Source: Cupriavidus phytohabitans (GTDB lineage Bacteria > Pseudomonadota > Gammaproteobacteria > Burkholderiales > Burkholderiaceae). Taken from it: a DNA stretch of 64,000 nucleotides. Shown here in pieces: positions 27,224 through 37,330 of this stretch. Below the pieces are notes generated by a model, which had not been told where the DNA came from, did not search any database, and was given only the letters and a program-made list of their open reading frames with translations. Each line of letters begins with the position of its first letter. Within the stretch, counting starts at the first letter, position 1. Position numbers and translations under genes: made by a program. The stretch spans positions 124,001-188,000 of the forward strand of contig NZ_AUFE01000001.1 of the NCBI RefSeq assembly GCF_000426345.1, read 5' to 3'.

Positions 27224-28513
27224 ATGCCAGATCGACAAGTCAGGCTCGCCGTGGCAGTACATAAGGACCACCCCCCCACCGCCAGCAGTAGCTGGCTCGA
27301 ACGCATCACGCTGCCATCCGGTGTTCGCCCCGACGCCCTGCCGCTGCTTGCTGGCCGTGCGCTGCGTGGTATCTGTGATGGCTATATTGCCGTGCTGTTG
27401 CCGTCCTACCTGCTGGCCCTTCGCTTCGACTCGCTGGCCGTTGGGCTCATAAGCAGCGCGACCCTGATCGGCTCTGCCCTCGCCACCATTCTGATCGGGA
27501 TCGCCGGGCACCGCTACCCGCAACGCCGCTTGCTGATGCTGGCGGCGGCCATGATGTTTGCGACCGGCCTCGGCTTTGCTGGCTTCTCCACGCTGTGGCC
27601 GCTTCTGGTCATCGCATTCGTCGGCACGCTTAACCCTGGCTCCGGCGATGTCAGTATCTTCCTGCCCTTGGAGCACGCGCGCCTGGCGGAATCAGCATCG
27701 CCTGACACCCGGACGGCGCTGTTCGCCCGCTACGGCCTGGTCGGCGCATTTTCCTCCGCTTTAGGGGCACTAGCAGCGGCGATTCCGGCATGGCTGGCCG
27801 AGCAATCCCGGCTGTCCCCGCTCGATGCGATGCGCCTGATGTTCGTTTTCTACGGAATCATAGGACTGCTGCTGTGGCGTCTCTATGCGCGCGTACCTGC
27901 CACGCAGCCATGTGGGTCGGCAACCACGGCGACCACACCATTGGGTCCGTCCCGTCCGATCGTATTGCGCCTGGCGATGCTGTTCAGCGTGGACGCGTTC
28001 GCGGGCGGGCTCGTGGTCAATTCGCTCCTGTCGCTGTGGCTGATGCAGCGGTTCGGCCTGAGTCCTGCCGCGACCGGCCAGTTCTTCTTCCTCGCAGGAA
28101 TACTGACGACGTTCTCGCAACTCGCCGCGGTGCCGCTGGCGCGAAAGATCGGCCTGCTCAACACGATGGTATTTACGCATATCCCGTCCAGCCTGTGCCT
28201 GATTGCCGCCGCCTTCGCGCCCACGCTAACGCTTAGCCTGTCCTTGCTGCTTGCTCGCAGCGCGCTGTCGCAGATGGATGTGCCGACACGGACGGCTTAT
28301 GTGATGGCGGTTGTGACCCCGCCGGAACGGGCGGCGGCCGCAAGCTTGACCGCCGTGCCGCGCAGCCTGGCTGCGGCACTCAGTCCCGCGCTCGCCGCCG
28401 CATTGATGGCGTGCGGCTATGCCAGCACGCCGCTGGTCGCCTGCGGCCTGCTGAAGATCGCCTACGACCTCGCGATGCTGCGCGCGTTCCGTCGGGTCAA
28501 GCCACTCAACTGA
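27224..28513 (+). CDS. MFS transporter next to the decayed chrBA genes
   Basis: 429 codons with about twelve hydrophobic segments and MFS features (ICDGYIAVLLPSYLLALRFDSLAVGLISSATLIGSALATILIG, then a loop with AGHRYPQRR). The first 35 or so residues are not conserved in character, so a later start is possible. Two-thirds in is LLARSALSQMDVPTRTAYVMAVVTPPERAAAAS, a pattern seen in MFS proteins encoded near chromate-resistance genes. It follows the decayed chrA and may be the surviving member of that locus. Substrate unknown. Confidence 0.75.
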   Translation: MPDRQVRLAVAVHKDHPPTASSSWLERITLPSGVRPDALPLLAGRALRGICDGYIAVLLPSYLLALRFDSLAVGLISSATLIGSALATILIGIAGHRYPQRRLLMLAAAMMFATGLGFAGFSTLWPLLVIAFVGTLNPGSGDVSIFLPLEHARLAESASPDTRTALFARYGLVGAFSSALGALAAAIPAWLAEQSRLSPLDAMRLMFVFYGIIGLLLWRLYARVPATQPCGSATTATTPLGPSRPIVLRLAMLFSVDAFAGGLVVNSLLSLWLMQRFGLSPAATGQFFFLAGILTTFSQLAAVPLARKIGLLNTMVFTHIPSSLCLIAAAFAPTLTLSLSLLLARSALSQMDVPTRTAYVMAVVTPPERAAAASLTAVPRSLAAALSPALAAALMACGYASTPLVACGLLKIAYDLAMLRAFRRVKPLN

Positions 28514-28662
28514 CCGGCCAGAGCGGGATGTGGACTTGCCAGACTGGATCACAGCAGTACTGGCCGCAATCGTCGTTGTCGCGGCGCTGAACTGTCCGAT
28601 CCATGGTGAAGGCCGAACGGATGACCAGGAGCACTGGCTTCACCGGAGCGACAGCCATCATG

Positions 28663-28683
28663 CTATCCTCCCCCCCAGGATAG
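28663..28683 (+). promoter_or_regulatory. CsoR/RcnR-type operator overlapping the nreA ribosome binding site
   Basis: Perfect 7-bp arms CTATCCT and AGGATAG flank seven consecutive C residues. AT-containing inverted arms around a G/C tract are the defining form of operators bound by the DUF156 family (RcnR, CsoR, InrS, FrmR). The right arm runs into the TAGGAG ribosome site, eight bases before the ATG of the DUF156 gene, so binding would block its own transcription and that of the exporter. Confidence 0.85.
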
Positions 28684-28691
28684 GAGAAGTT

Positions 28692-28961
28692 ATGTCGATG
28701 CATGCCACGCACCCCGATATCATCAAGCGCCTGAAGCGCGCCGAAGGCCACCTGAGGCGCATCATCGGCATGCTTGAAGAACAGCGGCCGTGCGTGGAGG
28801 TCGCGCAGCAGCTGCAGGCGGTCGAATCCGCCGTGGCAAGCGCCAAGAAAACGCTGGTCCATGACCATATCGACCATTGCCTCGACGATGCGATTCGCGC
28901 CGGTACCCGCACTGCGGACGAGGCGTTGCGCGAGTTCAAGTCCATCAGCAAGTATCTATAA
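28692..28961 (+). CDS. nreA: DUF156 (CsoR/RcnR family) metal-sensing repressor, NreA-like
   Basis: The 89-residue all-helical protein matches the family throughout (IIKRLKRAEGHLRRIIGMLEEQRPCVEVAQQLQAVESAVASAKKTLVHDHIDHCL). Metal-ligand positions are Cys34, His59 and Cys63, i.e. the C-H-C set of CsoR (copper) and InrS (nickel), not the C-H-H of RcnR. His4 and His7 near the N-terminus could complete a nickel site. It binds its operator when metal-free and releases it on metal binding. It is preceded by AGGAG and followed after 11 bp by the NreB-like exporter gene. The longer upstream frame is non-coding and includes the operator. Confidence 0.88.
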   Translation: MSMHATHPDIIKRLKRAEGHLRRIIGMLEEQRPCVEVAQQLQAVESAVASAKKTLVHDHIDHCLDDAIRAGTRTADEALREFKSISKYL

Positions 28962-28972
28962 ACGTCACCGTT

Positions 28973-30313
28973 ATGCTGGATGTCCTGACCAATCGCACCT
29001 ACCGGCACTTGTTCCTTGCGCAGGTCATCGCACTCGTCGGGACGGGACTGGCAACAGTGGCGCTGGGGTTGCTCGCTTATGATCTGGCTGGCGCGAACGC
29101 CGGCACCGTTCTCGGCACAGCGCTTGCCATCAAGATGGTCGCCTATGTCGGTGTTGCCCCGGTCATCGGTGCGTACGCGAACCGGCTGCCCCGCCGCGCG
29201 TTCCTGGTGTCGATGGACCTGGTCCGTGCCGGTGTCGCGGTCTCGCTACCGTTCGTGACCGAAGCCTGGCAGATCTATCTGCTCATTTTCCTGCTCCAGT
29301 CGGCGTCGGCGGCGTTTACCCCCACGTTCCAGGCGACGATCCCCGACGTGCTACCCGACGAGAAGGACTACACCCGCGCATTGTCGTTGTCGCGGCTGGC
29401 CTATGACCTGGAAAACCTTGCCAGCCCTGCGCTGGCCGCCGCGCTGTTGACGGTGATCGGTTTCCACTGGCTGTTTGCCGGCACCGTCATCGGCTTCCTG
29501 GTTTCGGCTGCGCTGGTGGTATCCGTGCGACTGCCTCAGTCACGGGCAGTCGAGCGATCGGGCGGCATCTTCGCCAAGACAACCCATGGCATGTCGATCT
29601 ATCTTCGGACGCCGCGCCTGCGTGGCCTGCTTGCGCTGAACCTTGCCGCTGCGGCGGCGGGTTCGATGGTCATCGTGAATACCGTCGTCTACGTGCAAAG
29701 CAAGATGCAGCGGCCTGCCACCGACGTTCCGATTGCATTGGCCGCGTTCGGATGCGGATCGATGCTCGTGGCGCTGCTGCTGCCAAAGTACCTCGACAAG
29801 CGGCCCGACAGGCCCGCCATGCTGACCGGTGCTTCGGTCATGGCGCTGGGCTTGCTGGCGGGCATCGCAATCGCGGAGCTGGGAGGATCGGCCGAATGGC
29901 CCGCATTCCTCGCTGCCTGGTTCACGATCGGCATAGGTTATTCGATGACGCTGACGCCCAGCGGACGCTTGCTGCGGCGCTCGGCAAGTTCGGCCAACCG
30001 GCCGGCAGTCTTCGCGGCGCAGTTTTCCCTGTCGCATGCATGCTGGCTGGTCACATACCCGCTGGCAGGGCAGCTTGGTGCGAGACTGGGCATGGCGCCG
30101 ACCTTTGCCGTCCTCGCTGCGCTGACCCTCCTTGGCGTGGGGATTGGCTGGCGGATGTGGCCGGCCGCAGACCACGATATTCTCGACCACAGCCACCCAG
30201 CGGGAACGGCGTTCGAGGAGCACCTGTCTGAAGGCGAGCGTACGGGCAGCCGAAGCCACCGCCACGCCTTCACCATCGATGAGCTGCATCCGAGATGGCC
30301 GGATCTTTTGTAG
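28973..30313 (+). CDS. nreB: NreB-like MFS metal exporter with histidine-rich tail
   Basis: About 446 residues with twelve predicted membrane helices (LTNRTYRHLFLAQVIALVGTGLATVALGLLAYDL at the start; TGASVMALGLLAGIAIAELG later). The cytoplasmic C-terminus is histidine-rich: DHDILDHSHP and, further on, SRSHRHAFTIDELHP. NreB of Cupriavidus/Achromobacter is a nickel-induced exporter with such a tail. The gene follows a DUF156 repressor by 11 bp, the nreA-nreB order. Nickel (perhaps also cobalt) is the most likely substrate. The start lacks a good ribosome site, which suggests translation coupled to nreA. Confidence 0.85.
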   Translation: MLDVLTNRTYRHLFLAQVIALVGTGLATVALGLLAYDLAGANAGTVLGTALAIKMVAYVGVAPVIGAYANRLPRRAFLVSMDLVRAGVAVSLPFVTEAWQIYLLIFLLQSASAAFTPTFQATIPDVLPDEKDYTRALSLSRLAYDLENLASPALAAALLTVIGFHWLFAGTVIGFLVSAALVVSVRLPQSRAVERSGGIFAKTTHGMSIYLRTPRLRGLLALNLAAAAAGSMVIVNTVVYVQSKMQRPATDVPIALAAFGCGSMLVALLLPKYLDKRPDRPAMLTGASVMALGLLAGIAIAELGGSAEWPAFLAAWFTIGIGYSMTLTPSGRLLRRSASSANRPAVFAAQFSLSHACWLVTYPLAGQLGARLGMAPTFAVLAALTLLGVGIGWRMWPAADHDILDHSHPAGTAFEEHLSEGERTGSRSHRHAFTIDELHPRWPDLL

Positions 30314-30403
30314 TCACCGCCTTTGTACTTCCGGCCATGACCGGATGGCGACGCCCCTGCGCACCCGGCTTGCCATGGTGTGATCGACGGGGTTCCTACT
30401 GTG

Positions 30404-30790
30404 TCACTTCGCTACAAAGCGCGCCGTGACGGTCTTGCCGTTGGCAAACTTGATTGTCGCGACCAGCTTGGAGCCGGCTTTGAATTGCAACTTGTCGGCC
30501 GCCACCAGCGCATTGTCCGTTCCCGGGTTCAGCACCGTTTCCGTCTTCTGGGCGCCGGTCAGCACCGTCAGCTTGCCGCTGGCGCCGGCCACCGGCAGTT
30601 TCCGGTCATGGTCGTCGACATAGATGGTGACCGCGCCATCCTTGTTGACCAACTCGAACTGCAGGTCACTGGCGGTCTGCACGATGCCGCCGTACTGCGC
30701 GGGCTTGGCGCCGTGGGCCATGGCCAGACCGGAAAGGCCGGACAGTGCGAGGCTGCCGGCAAACAACATGGCTGAAATCTGTTTCTTCAT
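30404..30790 (-). CDS. Small periplasmic CopC/CzcB-N-like protein at the end of the RND operon
   Basis: The 128-residue protein has a signal peptide (MKKQISAMLFAGSLALSGLSGLAMA) followed at once by HGAKPAQYGGIVQTASDLQFELV and TIYVDDHDRKLPVAGASGKLTVLT. This beta-rich pattern resembles the N-terminal extra domain of some CzcB adaptors and CopC-like domains. It is the last gene of the RND cluster, 52 bp after the pump gene. It probably binds metal in the periplasm. The 90 bp between its stop and the convergent nreB stop hold nothing recognised. Confidence 0.7.
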   Translation of the reverse strand: MKKQISAMLFAGSLALSGLSGLAMAHGAKPAQYGGIVQTASDLQFELVNKDGAVTIYVDDHDRKLPVAGASGKLTVLTGAQKTETVLNPGTDNALVAADKLQFKAGSKLVATIKFANGKTVTARFVAK

Positions 30791-30842
30791 CGAATACTCC
30801 GTTGATGCAGCGACTTGGGGGCGTCGCTGCCAAAGCCCGTAG

Positions 30843-33800
30843 TCAGTACGCGTCGCCCTGCTGTTGCGACAGAATCCGTTCCAGCGGGCGGCGCCCGAAC
30901 AACCAGAATGCCAAGGGTGTCAGCACGGAATCCAGGATGGTCGAGCTGACCAGCCCGCCGAAGATCACCACCGCCACCGGATGCAGGATTTCCTTGCCGG
31001 GCGCGTCGGCCGACACCAGCAGCGGCGTCAGTGCGAACGCCGCAACCAGCGCGGTCATCAGCACTGGCGTCAGCCGCTCCAGCGACCCGCGCACGATCAT
31101 CGGGATACCGAAGGTCTCCCCTTCGACGCGGCACAGGTTGATGTAGTGGCTGACTTTCAGGATGCCGTTGCGGGTGGCGATACCCGTCAGCGTGATGAAG
31201 CCGACCATGGACGCCACAGAGAGGGTCAGCCCTCCCAGCCACATCGCGATTACGCTGCCGATCAATGCCAGCGGGATATTCGCCATGATGATCAACGTGA
31301 GAGTCGCGGAGCGATAGCGCGAATACAGCACCAGGTAGATCAGTGCCAGCGACACCAGTGACAGCAGCACGATCAGTTGCGTCGCCTGCTCCTGTGCCTG
31401 GAACTGACCCTCGATGCTGACGAAATAACCACCGGGTAGCCCGGCGCGCGCGACCGCGCTGCGCACCTCGCCGATGACCTTCGACATATCCGAGCCATCG
31501 GTATTGGCATAGACCACGATGCGCCGGCGGCCATTCTCGCGCCCGATCTGATTCGGGCCGTCGCCATCCTCGACCGTGGCGACTGCCGACAGCGGTACCG
31601 CGCCCCGCGGCGAATCGAGCATGACGCGGGACAGGTCCTGCGGTGTACGGCCCGTATCCGGCAACCGCACCACCAGGTCGTAGCGGCGCACGCCCTCGAT
31701 CAGCTGCGTCACCCGCGTGCCGTCCGACAAGGTCTGCAACGCCTTCAGCGCCTCGCCAGCCGGAATGCCGTATTGCGCGGCCTTGCGGTAATCGAGCCTC
31801 ACATTGACTTGCGGAATCAGCACCTGACGCTCGACCGTGATATCGACGAGCCCCGGTATGGCGGCAAGCCGCCCGCGCACTTTCTCCGCCAGGCCGCGCA
31901 GCGTATCGAGATCGTCGCCATAGATCTTCAGCGCGATCTGTGCCCGCACCCCGGACAGCAGGTGGTCCAACCGGTGCGAAATCGGCTGGCCGATCGCCAC
32001 CGACGCAGGCAGGCTGGCAAGCTGGGCGCGGATGGCGGCCATCACTTGTTCACGACTGCGGTCGGAGCGCTTCAGGTCGACGTCGATCTCGGAGGAATGC
32101 ACGCCTTCGGCATGTTCATCGAGTTCGGCGCGGCCGGTGCGCCGGCCGACCTGCATCACTTCCGGCACCTGCCGGATCAGCGTTTCCGCCAGCGCGCCCA
32201 TGCGGTTGGCTTCGGCCAGCGAGGTGCCCGGATTGAACATCAGCGACATCACCAGCGAACCTTCGTTGAAGGCCGGCAGGAAGGCGCGCGGCATGAACGG
32301 CACCGTGGCGGCCGCCAGCGCCACGGCGATGGCAGCCGCGGCAAGCAGCGCCTTTGCGCGCGGAAACGACCAGTCCAGCACCCTGCCGTCGACCCGCTTG
32401 AGCCATGCCACCAGCGGGCTGTCCGGATGCTCGAGCCGCTTCATCCGCGGCAGCAGGTAGTAAGACAGCACCGGGGTCACCGTCATCGACACCAGCATCG
32501 AGGCCAGGATCGACACGATGTAGGCGATGCCCAGCGGCGCGAACAGGCGCCCTTCGATACCCGGCAGCGCAAACAGCGGCACGAACACCAGCACCACCAC
32601 CAGCGTGGCATAGACGATGCCGGAGCGGACTTCGACCGAAGCGCGCCAGATCACCTCAAGCACCGACGGCGGATTCTCCTTGCCGGCCCGCTGCCTGAGC
32701 CGGCGCAGGATGTTCTCCACGTCGACCACGGCGTCGTCGACCAGTTCGCCGATGGCAATGGCCAGGCCGCCCAGCGTCATCACGTTGATCGACTGGCCCA
32801 GCAGGTGGAAGGCCAGCGCGGTGACGGCCAGCGATAGCGGAATCGCCACCAGCGAGATCGCGGTAGTGCGCGCGCTCAGCAAGAAGGCGAACAGGATGAC
32901 GGTGACCATGATGGCGCCGTCGCGGAGCGCTTCGACTACGTTGCCGATCGAGGCCTCGATGAAGTCGGCCTGGCGGAACAGCACCTGCGGCGCGGACAGC
33001 CCCGGCGGCAGCCCCTGTTTCAGCTCCCCGAGTGCGGCCTCAAGGTCGCGCGTCAGCCGCACCGTATCCGCCGCCGGCTGCTTCTGCACGCTGACGATCA
33101 CTGCCGGCTTGCCATTGAAGCCAGCGTCGCCGCGCTTGAGTGCCGGGGCATAACGCACGCCCGCCACCTGCTCCAGCAGCACCGGCATGCCGTCCTTGTA
33201 GGCAACGGCCAGCCCCTTGAGGTCGTCGAGCCGGTTGGTGCGCCCGAGATTGCGGATCAGGTATTCGCGCCCATTCAGGTCGATGAAACCACCGCTGGTA
33301 TTGGCCGCGAAGTCGCGCAACGCGCTCTCCACCTGGGGCAATGCCACACCAAACTGCGCCATCCTGGCGGTGTCCGGTTCGACCCGAAGCTGGCGCACCT
33401 CGCCGCCGATCGGGATGACCTGCGACACGCCAGCCACCGACAGCAGGCGCGGCCGCAGCACGAAGTCGGCATATTCTCGCGCCTGCATCGGGCTGGCTTT
33501 GGCCGGATCGATCGGCAAGGCGATCAGCATGATCTCGCCCATGATCGACGACACCGGCCCGAGAATGGGCGTCAGCCCCCCGGGCAACTGCTCTTTCACC
33601 AGCGCCAGCCGCTCCGACACCAGCTGGCGGTTGCGATAGATATCGCTGCCCCAGTCGAATTCGGCATAGACAATCGACAGGCCCACGCCCGAAACCGAGC
33701 GGACCCGCGTGACGCCGGGCATGCCATTCAGTGCGGTCTCGATCGGGAACGACACCAGCAGCTCCACTTCCTGCGGCGCCATGCCGCCAGCTTCGGTGAT

Positions 33801-33947
33801 TACGGTCACCAGCGGCTTGTTGAGGTCCGGGAAGACATCCACCGGCGTGCGCCAGGCGGTGAAGGCGCCGTATGCCATCAGGATGACGGCAACGGCAAGG
33901 ACCAGCAGCCGATTGCCGAGGCTCGCGCGAACAATCCAGTTGAACAT
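30843..33947 (-). CDS. czcA: CzcA-type heavy-metal RND pump
   Basis: The 1034-residue inner-membrane pump has twelve helices and two periplasmic loops. The helix-4 signature reads [22 protein letters not shown], with two acidic pairs, which differs from the Cu/Ag pump of this window and from the classical DFG-type CzcA motif. It therefore belongs to another HME branch, and the metal cannot be assigned with confidence. It forms the proton-driven core with the adaptor and outer-membrane genes just upstream (10 bp before its start). Nearby nickel and chromate genes suggest a divalent transition-metal substrate. Confidence 0.88.
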   Translation of the reverse strand: MFNWIVRASLGNRLLVLAVAVILMAYGAFTAWRTPVDVFPDLNKPLVTVITEAGGMAPQEVELLVSFPIETALNGMPGVTRVRSVSGVGLSIVYAEFDWGSDIYRNRQLVSERLALVKEQLPGGLTPILGPVSSIMGEIMLIALPIDPAKASPMQAREYADFVLRPRLLSVAGVSQVIPIGGEVRQLRVEPDTARMAQFGVALPQVESALRDFAANTSGGFIDLNGREYLIRNLGRTNRLDDLKGLAVAYKDGMPVLLEQVAGVRYAPALKRGDAGFNGKPAVIVSVQKQPAADTVRLTRDLEAALGELKQGLPPGLSAPQVLFRQADFIEASIGNVVEALRDGAIMVTVILFAFLLSARTTAISLVAIPLSLAVTALAFHLLGQSINVMTLGGLAIAIGELVDDAVVDVENILRRLRQRAGKENPPSVLEVIWRASVEVRSGIVYATLVVVLVFVPLFALPGIEGRLFAPLGIAYIVSILASMLVSMTVTPVLSYYLLPRMKRLEHPDSPLVAWLKRVDGRVLDWSFPRAKALLAAAAIAVALAAATVPFMPRAFLPAFNEGSLVMSLMFNPGTSLAEANRMGALAETLIRQVPEVMQVGRRTGRAELDEHAEGVHSSEIDVDLKRSDRSREQVMAAIRAQLASLPASVAIGQPISHRLDHLLSGVRAQIALKIYGDDLDTLRGLAEKVRGRLAAIPGLVDITVERQVLIPQVNVRLDYRKAAQYGIPAGEALKALQTLSDGTRVTQLIEGVRRYDLVVRLPDTGRTPQDLSRVMLDSPRGAVPLSAVATVEDGDGPNQIGRENGRRRIVVYANTDGSDMSKVIGEVRSAVARAGLPGGYFVSIEGQFQAQEQATQLIVLLSLVSLALIYLVLYSRYRSATLTLIIMANIPLALIGSVIAMWLGGLTLSVASMVGFITLTGIATRNGILKVSHYINLCRVEGETFGIPMIVRGSLERLTPVLMTALVAAFALTPLLVSADAPGKEILHPVAVVIFGGLVSSTILDSVLTPLAFWLFGRRPLERILSQQQGDAY

Positions 33948-33956
33948 GCGCGCCCC

Positions 33957-35081
33957 TCAGCGGATCTGGTTGATCAGCGCCGCCCCGGACACTACCACCC
34001 GGTTCTCCGGCGACAGGCCTTTGACCACGACCACGGTGCGCGCATCGAGCACGCGCGCTTCCACCGGCTGGGCGATAAAGCGCTGCGTGCCGGACTTGAT
34101 CCACACCACCGGCAGGTTGCTGGCGTTGCGGACCAGGGCCTCGCTGGGCAACGCGATGCCCTTGACGGTATCGGTCAGCGTGGCCACCACCGTTACGGGC
34201 TGCCCGACGGCAAGCGGCACCGCATTGCCCGTGAGCCGGAACGTCAACGGCACGGCGCCATTCTTCAAGCTGCGCCCGGCGCCGATGAAATCCAGCTTGC
34301 CACCGTCCGATCGACCCAGGGTACCAGCCTGGATACGGTTGGCCAGCGAGGCATCCGCGGTGTTGGCCTCGATCAGCATCCGCGCCGGGTCAACCACTTC
34401 ATACAGCACGTCGCCAGCAGCGACTACCTGGCCGGCCAGCACATTGGCGGTGGCGATGACGCCACTGGCTGGCGCGGTCAGCGTGTTGGTAAGGTGCAGG
34501 CTCTTGCCCACTGCCTCGCGCTGGCCGGAAAGGCTCTGGACCTCGGCGCGGGCGGCTTCGATCTCCTTGCGCGGGATGCTGTCCTGCAGCGATTCCAACC
34601 GCTGCAGCCGTTGCCGGGCCAGGTTCAGGCTGGCGCTCAGGTTGGCCAGCTGCGCCTGCTGGTTGCCGATATCGAAGGGCTCGCTCTTGTGCCGTAGCAC
34701 GGCCAGCACCTGGCCTTTGGTGACACGCTGCCCGAGTACCGGGAAGCCACCGGGTGGCGGCTCGATCCAGCCCGGGTGTCCCGCCTGCAGCCGCCCGCCC
34801 GCATTGGGGTCGATCGCCACCACGGCATTCAGCTCCACGGTCACGGGGTGCAAGGCTTCCTGCGGCATCGTCGTCCGTATGCCCATGCGCCGTTGCGCGA
34901 GCTTAGGCACCTGGACACTACCGTCGGGCAACCGGGCCAGGCCGCCGCTGCCGGACACCGCCCCCGGTGCATCAAGGTGTTCGCCACCGGGCCCGTGTGC
35001 ACCGGGCCCGGCCAGTGCCGGCATGGCTGCACAGGCAGCCAGCGCGACGGCGATCGTTGCGAATTTGGTTGTCTTCAGCAT
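33957..35081 (-). CDS. czcB: CzcB-type periplasmic adaptor (membrane fusion protein)
   Basis: The 374-residue protein has a signal peptide (ATIAVALAACAAMPALA), the motif GAHGPGGEHLDAPG directly after it, the lipoyl-type half motifs (WIEPPPGGFPVLGQRVTKGQVLAVL and LTAPASGVIATANVLAGQVVAAGD), a coiled-coil hairpin and a C-terminal beta-barrel ending SPENRVVVSGAALINQIR. It joins the RND pump to the outer-membrane channel. The His/Glu/Asp-rich HGPGGEHLD motif is repeated in the protein encoded next door and may be a shared metal-binding element. Confidence 0.88.
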   Translation of the reverse strand: MLKTTKFATIAVALAACAAMPALAGPGAHGPGGEHLDAPGAVSGSGGLARLPDGSVQVPKLAQRRMGIRTTMPQEALHPVTVELNAVVAIDPNAGGRLQAGHPGWIEPPPGGFPVLGQRVTKGQVLAVLRHKSEPFDIGNQQAQLANLSASLNLARQRLQRLESLQDSIPRKEIEAARAEVQSLSGQREAVGKSLHLTNTLTAPASGVIATANVLAGQVVAAGDVLYEVVDPARMLIEANTADASLANRIQAGTLGRSDGGKLDFIGAGRSLKNGAVPLTFRLTGNAVPLAVGQPVTVVATLTDTVKGIALPSEALVRNASNLPVVWIKSGTQRFIAQPVEARVLDARTVVVVKGLSPENRVVVSGAALINQIR

Positions 35082-35089
35082 GTCGGGCC

Positions 35090-35647
35090 TCAGTTTTTCT
35101 TATGGATGTTGCGGCGCCTTACGCCCCAGGCTGCGGCAACCAGGACAACCGCCACAAGCAAGACGACCCACGGCCAGCGCGCTTGCCAGAAGGCCCCGAG
35201 GCCATGGGTGTGCGCGTCCGCGGCAACATTGAGAGTGCCCTCGATCAGGTCCGACTCATTGCCCGCAACAAGGGTGAACACGAGTGCATGGTTGCCCGGC
35301 TGGTGCAGTGCCTTGAGGAGTTTCTCGTCGGTAAAGGCGTAGTCGCCGAAGTCGGCGTGCAGCTTGCCTTGCGCCTGGATGCCGTTGAACTCAACCTCCA
35401 GCGTGCCGTTCAGCACCGGCTCGTTGGTGGCGTAGCGGTCGATCATCACCGACAGCTCATCCGCGGCCAGAGTGCCAACCAGTTCGAACGCCTCCGTATT
35501 GGCTTCGATGCCGGGCTGGGCATTCGCCGCGGCGCCGGTGCTGGTGGGCGCATCGAGGTGTTCGCCATTGGGGCCGTGGGCGCCCGGAGCGGCATGCGCG
35601 GCGCAGGCGAGTGACAAGAGCAGGGTGAGAAAGAGCTGGCGGATCAT
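35090..35647 (-). CDS. Exported protein with HGPNGEHLD motif and C-terminal membrane anchor
   Basis: The 185-residue protein has a signal peptide (LFLTLLLSLACAAHA), then GAHGPNGEHLDAP, a beta-rich middle (ELVGTLAADELSVMIDRYATNEPVLNGTLEVEFNG), the segment DAHTHGLGAFWQARW and one C-terminal membrane helix (PWVVLLVAVVLVAAAWGV) with a basic tail. It looks like an adaptor-style N-terminal domain tethered to the inner membrane on its own. Its start overlaps the stop of the outer-membrane channel gene by four bases, and it ends 8 bp before the adaptor gene, so it belongs to the efflux operon. Role unknown; a periplasmic metal-delivery domain is plausible. Confidence 0.75.
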   Translation of the reverse strand: MIRQLFLTLLLSLACAAHAAPGAHGPNGEHLDAPTSTGAAANAQPGIEANTEAFELVGTLAADELSVMIDRYATNEPVLNGTLEVEFNGIQAQGKLHADFGDYAFTDEKLLKALHQPGNHALVFTLVAGNESDLIEGTLNVAADAHTHGLGAFWQARWPWVVLLVAVVLVAAAWGVRRRNIHKKN

Positions 35648-36867
35648 GGCAGGACTCCGAGAGCCTGGTTCAGGTTGGCAGTGGCGATGCCGCGGCGGGC
35701 GCGCTGGCGCGCCAGGTCGCTTTCGGCTTCAAGGGCCTGGTTTTGTGCGCGCAGCACTTCAGGCAAGCCGATTTCACCGGCATTGAAAGTCTTGCGCAGC
35801 AGTGCCGCCCGCTCGGACAGCGTAGCGCTGCGCTCTTCCGTGAGCTTGAGCTGCTGCCCGGCGAGCGACAGCGCCGCCTGTGCCGCGTCGATCTCAGCGC
35901 GGACGATGCGTTCAGTGCGATCGAGCTCGGCCCGGGCTGTCATCAGTTCAGTCTGCGCGGCGGTCTCGCGCGGCAGATTACGCGCGTCGGTTGCGAATGG
36001 AATTTTGACGAAGAGGCCGATGGTCTGGTCGCTGGGCATGCCGCCGCCGGCCCGGTCGTTGCGGTACAGCACACCAACTTCCGGCGGATCGCGGCGCGAT
36101 TTGCGCAAGTAGCCCACCTGCCGCTCGCTGCGCAGCACGGCTCGCTGGGCTGCTTCCAACCGCGGATGGGTCGGCACGCTGGCAGCCGGATCGCCCACGG
36201 CCGCTGCCGCTGCCGCTTCGTCATACCGCAGCGGCAGGGCAGATACGCCGGTCGCTTGCAAAAGCCGCGCCCTGGCGTCCACCAGCCGGGATTCGCTGTC
36301 AGCCAGCAGCCCCTGTGCAGCCAGATAGTCCTGCTGCGCCAGCAGCAGGTCGGTGCGCGCAAGGTCGCCAGCGCTGACGCGCCGCCGCACGTCGTCGCGC
36401 AGGGAAGCGGCGATCTCGGCGCGGCGTCGTAATACATCGTGCTCACCCTCCGCAGCCACAAGCTGCCAGACGCGCTCGCGCACCTCAGCGGCGACGTTCA
36501 GCCGCGCCAGAGCGGCGCCGGCCTCGGCCTCGGCGGCCTGCGCGTCAGCCAGATCGCCGCGGGCCGCGCGCTGACCTGGCATCCACACCGGGACACCAAG
36601 CTGGACCTCGCTCTCGCGCAGGCCCCGCTTCTCGGTCCAGCGGTCGTCCCGGTGCAGCAGGCCCAGTGTGGGTGGTCCGGCGATCAGCGCATCCGCCTGT
36701 ACCCGACTGGCCGCCGCCTCCAGGCGACGCCCTTCGGTCGCCTGGAATGCCACGGACCACTCCCACGCGGTATTGAACAGCGCGTGCAGATCCGCCGGCG
36801 CAGGCTGGCCATGGGCCGCCGGCATCAGCAGCGCGGACGCAACAATGGAAAAGAAGAACTTCTGCAT
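35644..36867 (-). CDS. czcC: CzcC/TolC-family outer-membrane channel
   Basis: The 407-residue protein has a signal peptide ending near AAHGQ, then two repeats of long helices typical of the OEP family (ALFNTAWEWSVAFQATEGRRLEAAASRVQADALIAGPPTLGLLHRDD, and later ETAAQTELMTARAELDRTERIVRAEIDAAQAAL). It forms the outer-membrane duct for the RND pump encoded downstream. The gene is second in the cluster after the czcI-like gene. Confidence 0.88.
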   Translation of the reverse strand: MQKFFFSIVASALLMPAAHGQPAPADLHALFNTAWEWSVAFQATEGRRLEAAASRVQADALIAGPPTLGLLHRDDRWTEKRGLRESEVQLGVPVWMPGQRAARGDLADAQAAEAEAGAALARLNVAAEVRERVWQLVAAEGEHDVLRRRAEIAASLRDDVRRRVSAGDLARTDLLLAQQDYLAAQGLLADSESRLVDARARLLQATGVSALPLRYDEAAAAAAVGDPAASVPTHPRLEAAQRAVLRSERQVGYLRKSRRDPPEVGVLYRNDRAGGGMPSDQTIGLFVKIPFATDARNLPRETAAQTELMTARAELDRTERIVRAEIDAAQAALSLAGQQLKLTEERSATLSERAALLRKTFNAGEIGLPEVLRAQNQALEAESDLARQRARRGIATANLNQALGVLP

Positions 36868-36966
36868 GGAATCCCCAACGCAAATCGCGATAGCACAGGT
36901 AATGCGGCGGGGCGCGGCGCAAGTCTTTGCGCCACGGCATGGAATCAGGAGGTCAAGGCCCCGCCG

Positions 36967-37320
36967 TCAGGCGGGCGCGTGAGGCGGGCGTAAGGGGGGA
37001 CTGCCCCGAGGGTCGGGCATGCGGCCGCCAAGAAACAACGGCTCGGACTGGGTCCGCTGCGACAGCGGCGGCAGCAGGCTCGCGGGCAGGGGCGCCTGGA
37101 AGTGAGCGCCGTAGTCGAAGTCGAGTTGGTGTGACGCCGACGCTGTGGAATCGTCGAACGCGATCTCCCCGTCGTCATCGTGGTGATGGGGGATATGTTC
37201 GGCGTGCGCCGCCATATGCTCCGAGGGGAAGCCGACCGAATGCGCGAGTTGCCGCTGCGCTGCGGCCAAGGCCTGCAGCGGCAGGATCAGCATCAGGAGG
37301 ATGGCAATTGCGCGCGACAT
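36967..37320 (-). CDS. czcI: CzcI-like small periplasmic histidine-rich protein
   Basis: About 117 residues, starting MSRAIAILLMLILPLQALAAAQ (signal peptide). The mature part has a histidine/acidic patch (EHMAAHAEHIPHHHDDDGE) and a proline-rich end (PDPRGSPPLRPPHAPA), as in CzcI proteins encoded ahead of czcCBA. CzcI is thought to modulate metal-dependent expression of the operon from the periplasm. The longer upstream frame (to 37455) has no signal-peptide character and is not used. Confidence 0.7.
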   Translation of the reverse strand: MSRAIAILLMLILPLQALAAAQRQLAHSVGFPSEHMAAHAEHIPHHHDDDGEIAFDDSTASASHQLDFDYGAHFQAPLPASLLPPLSQRTQSEPLFLGGRMPDPRGSPPLRPPHAPA

Positions 37321-37330
37321 AGGCTGGATT

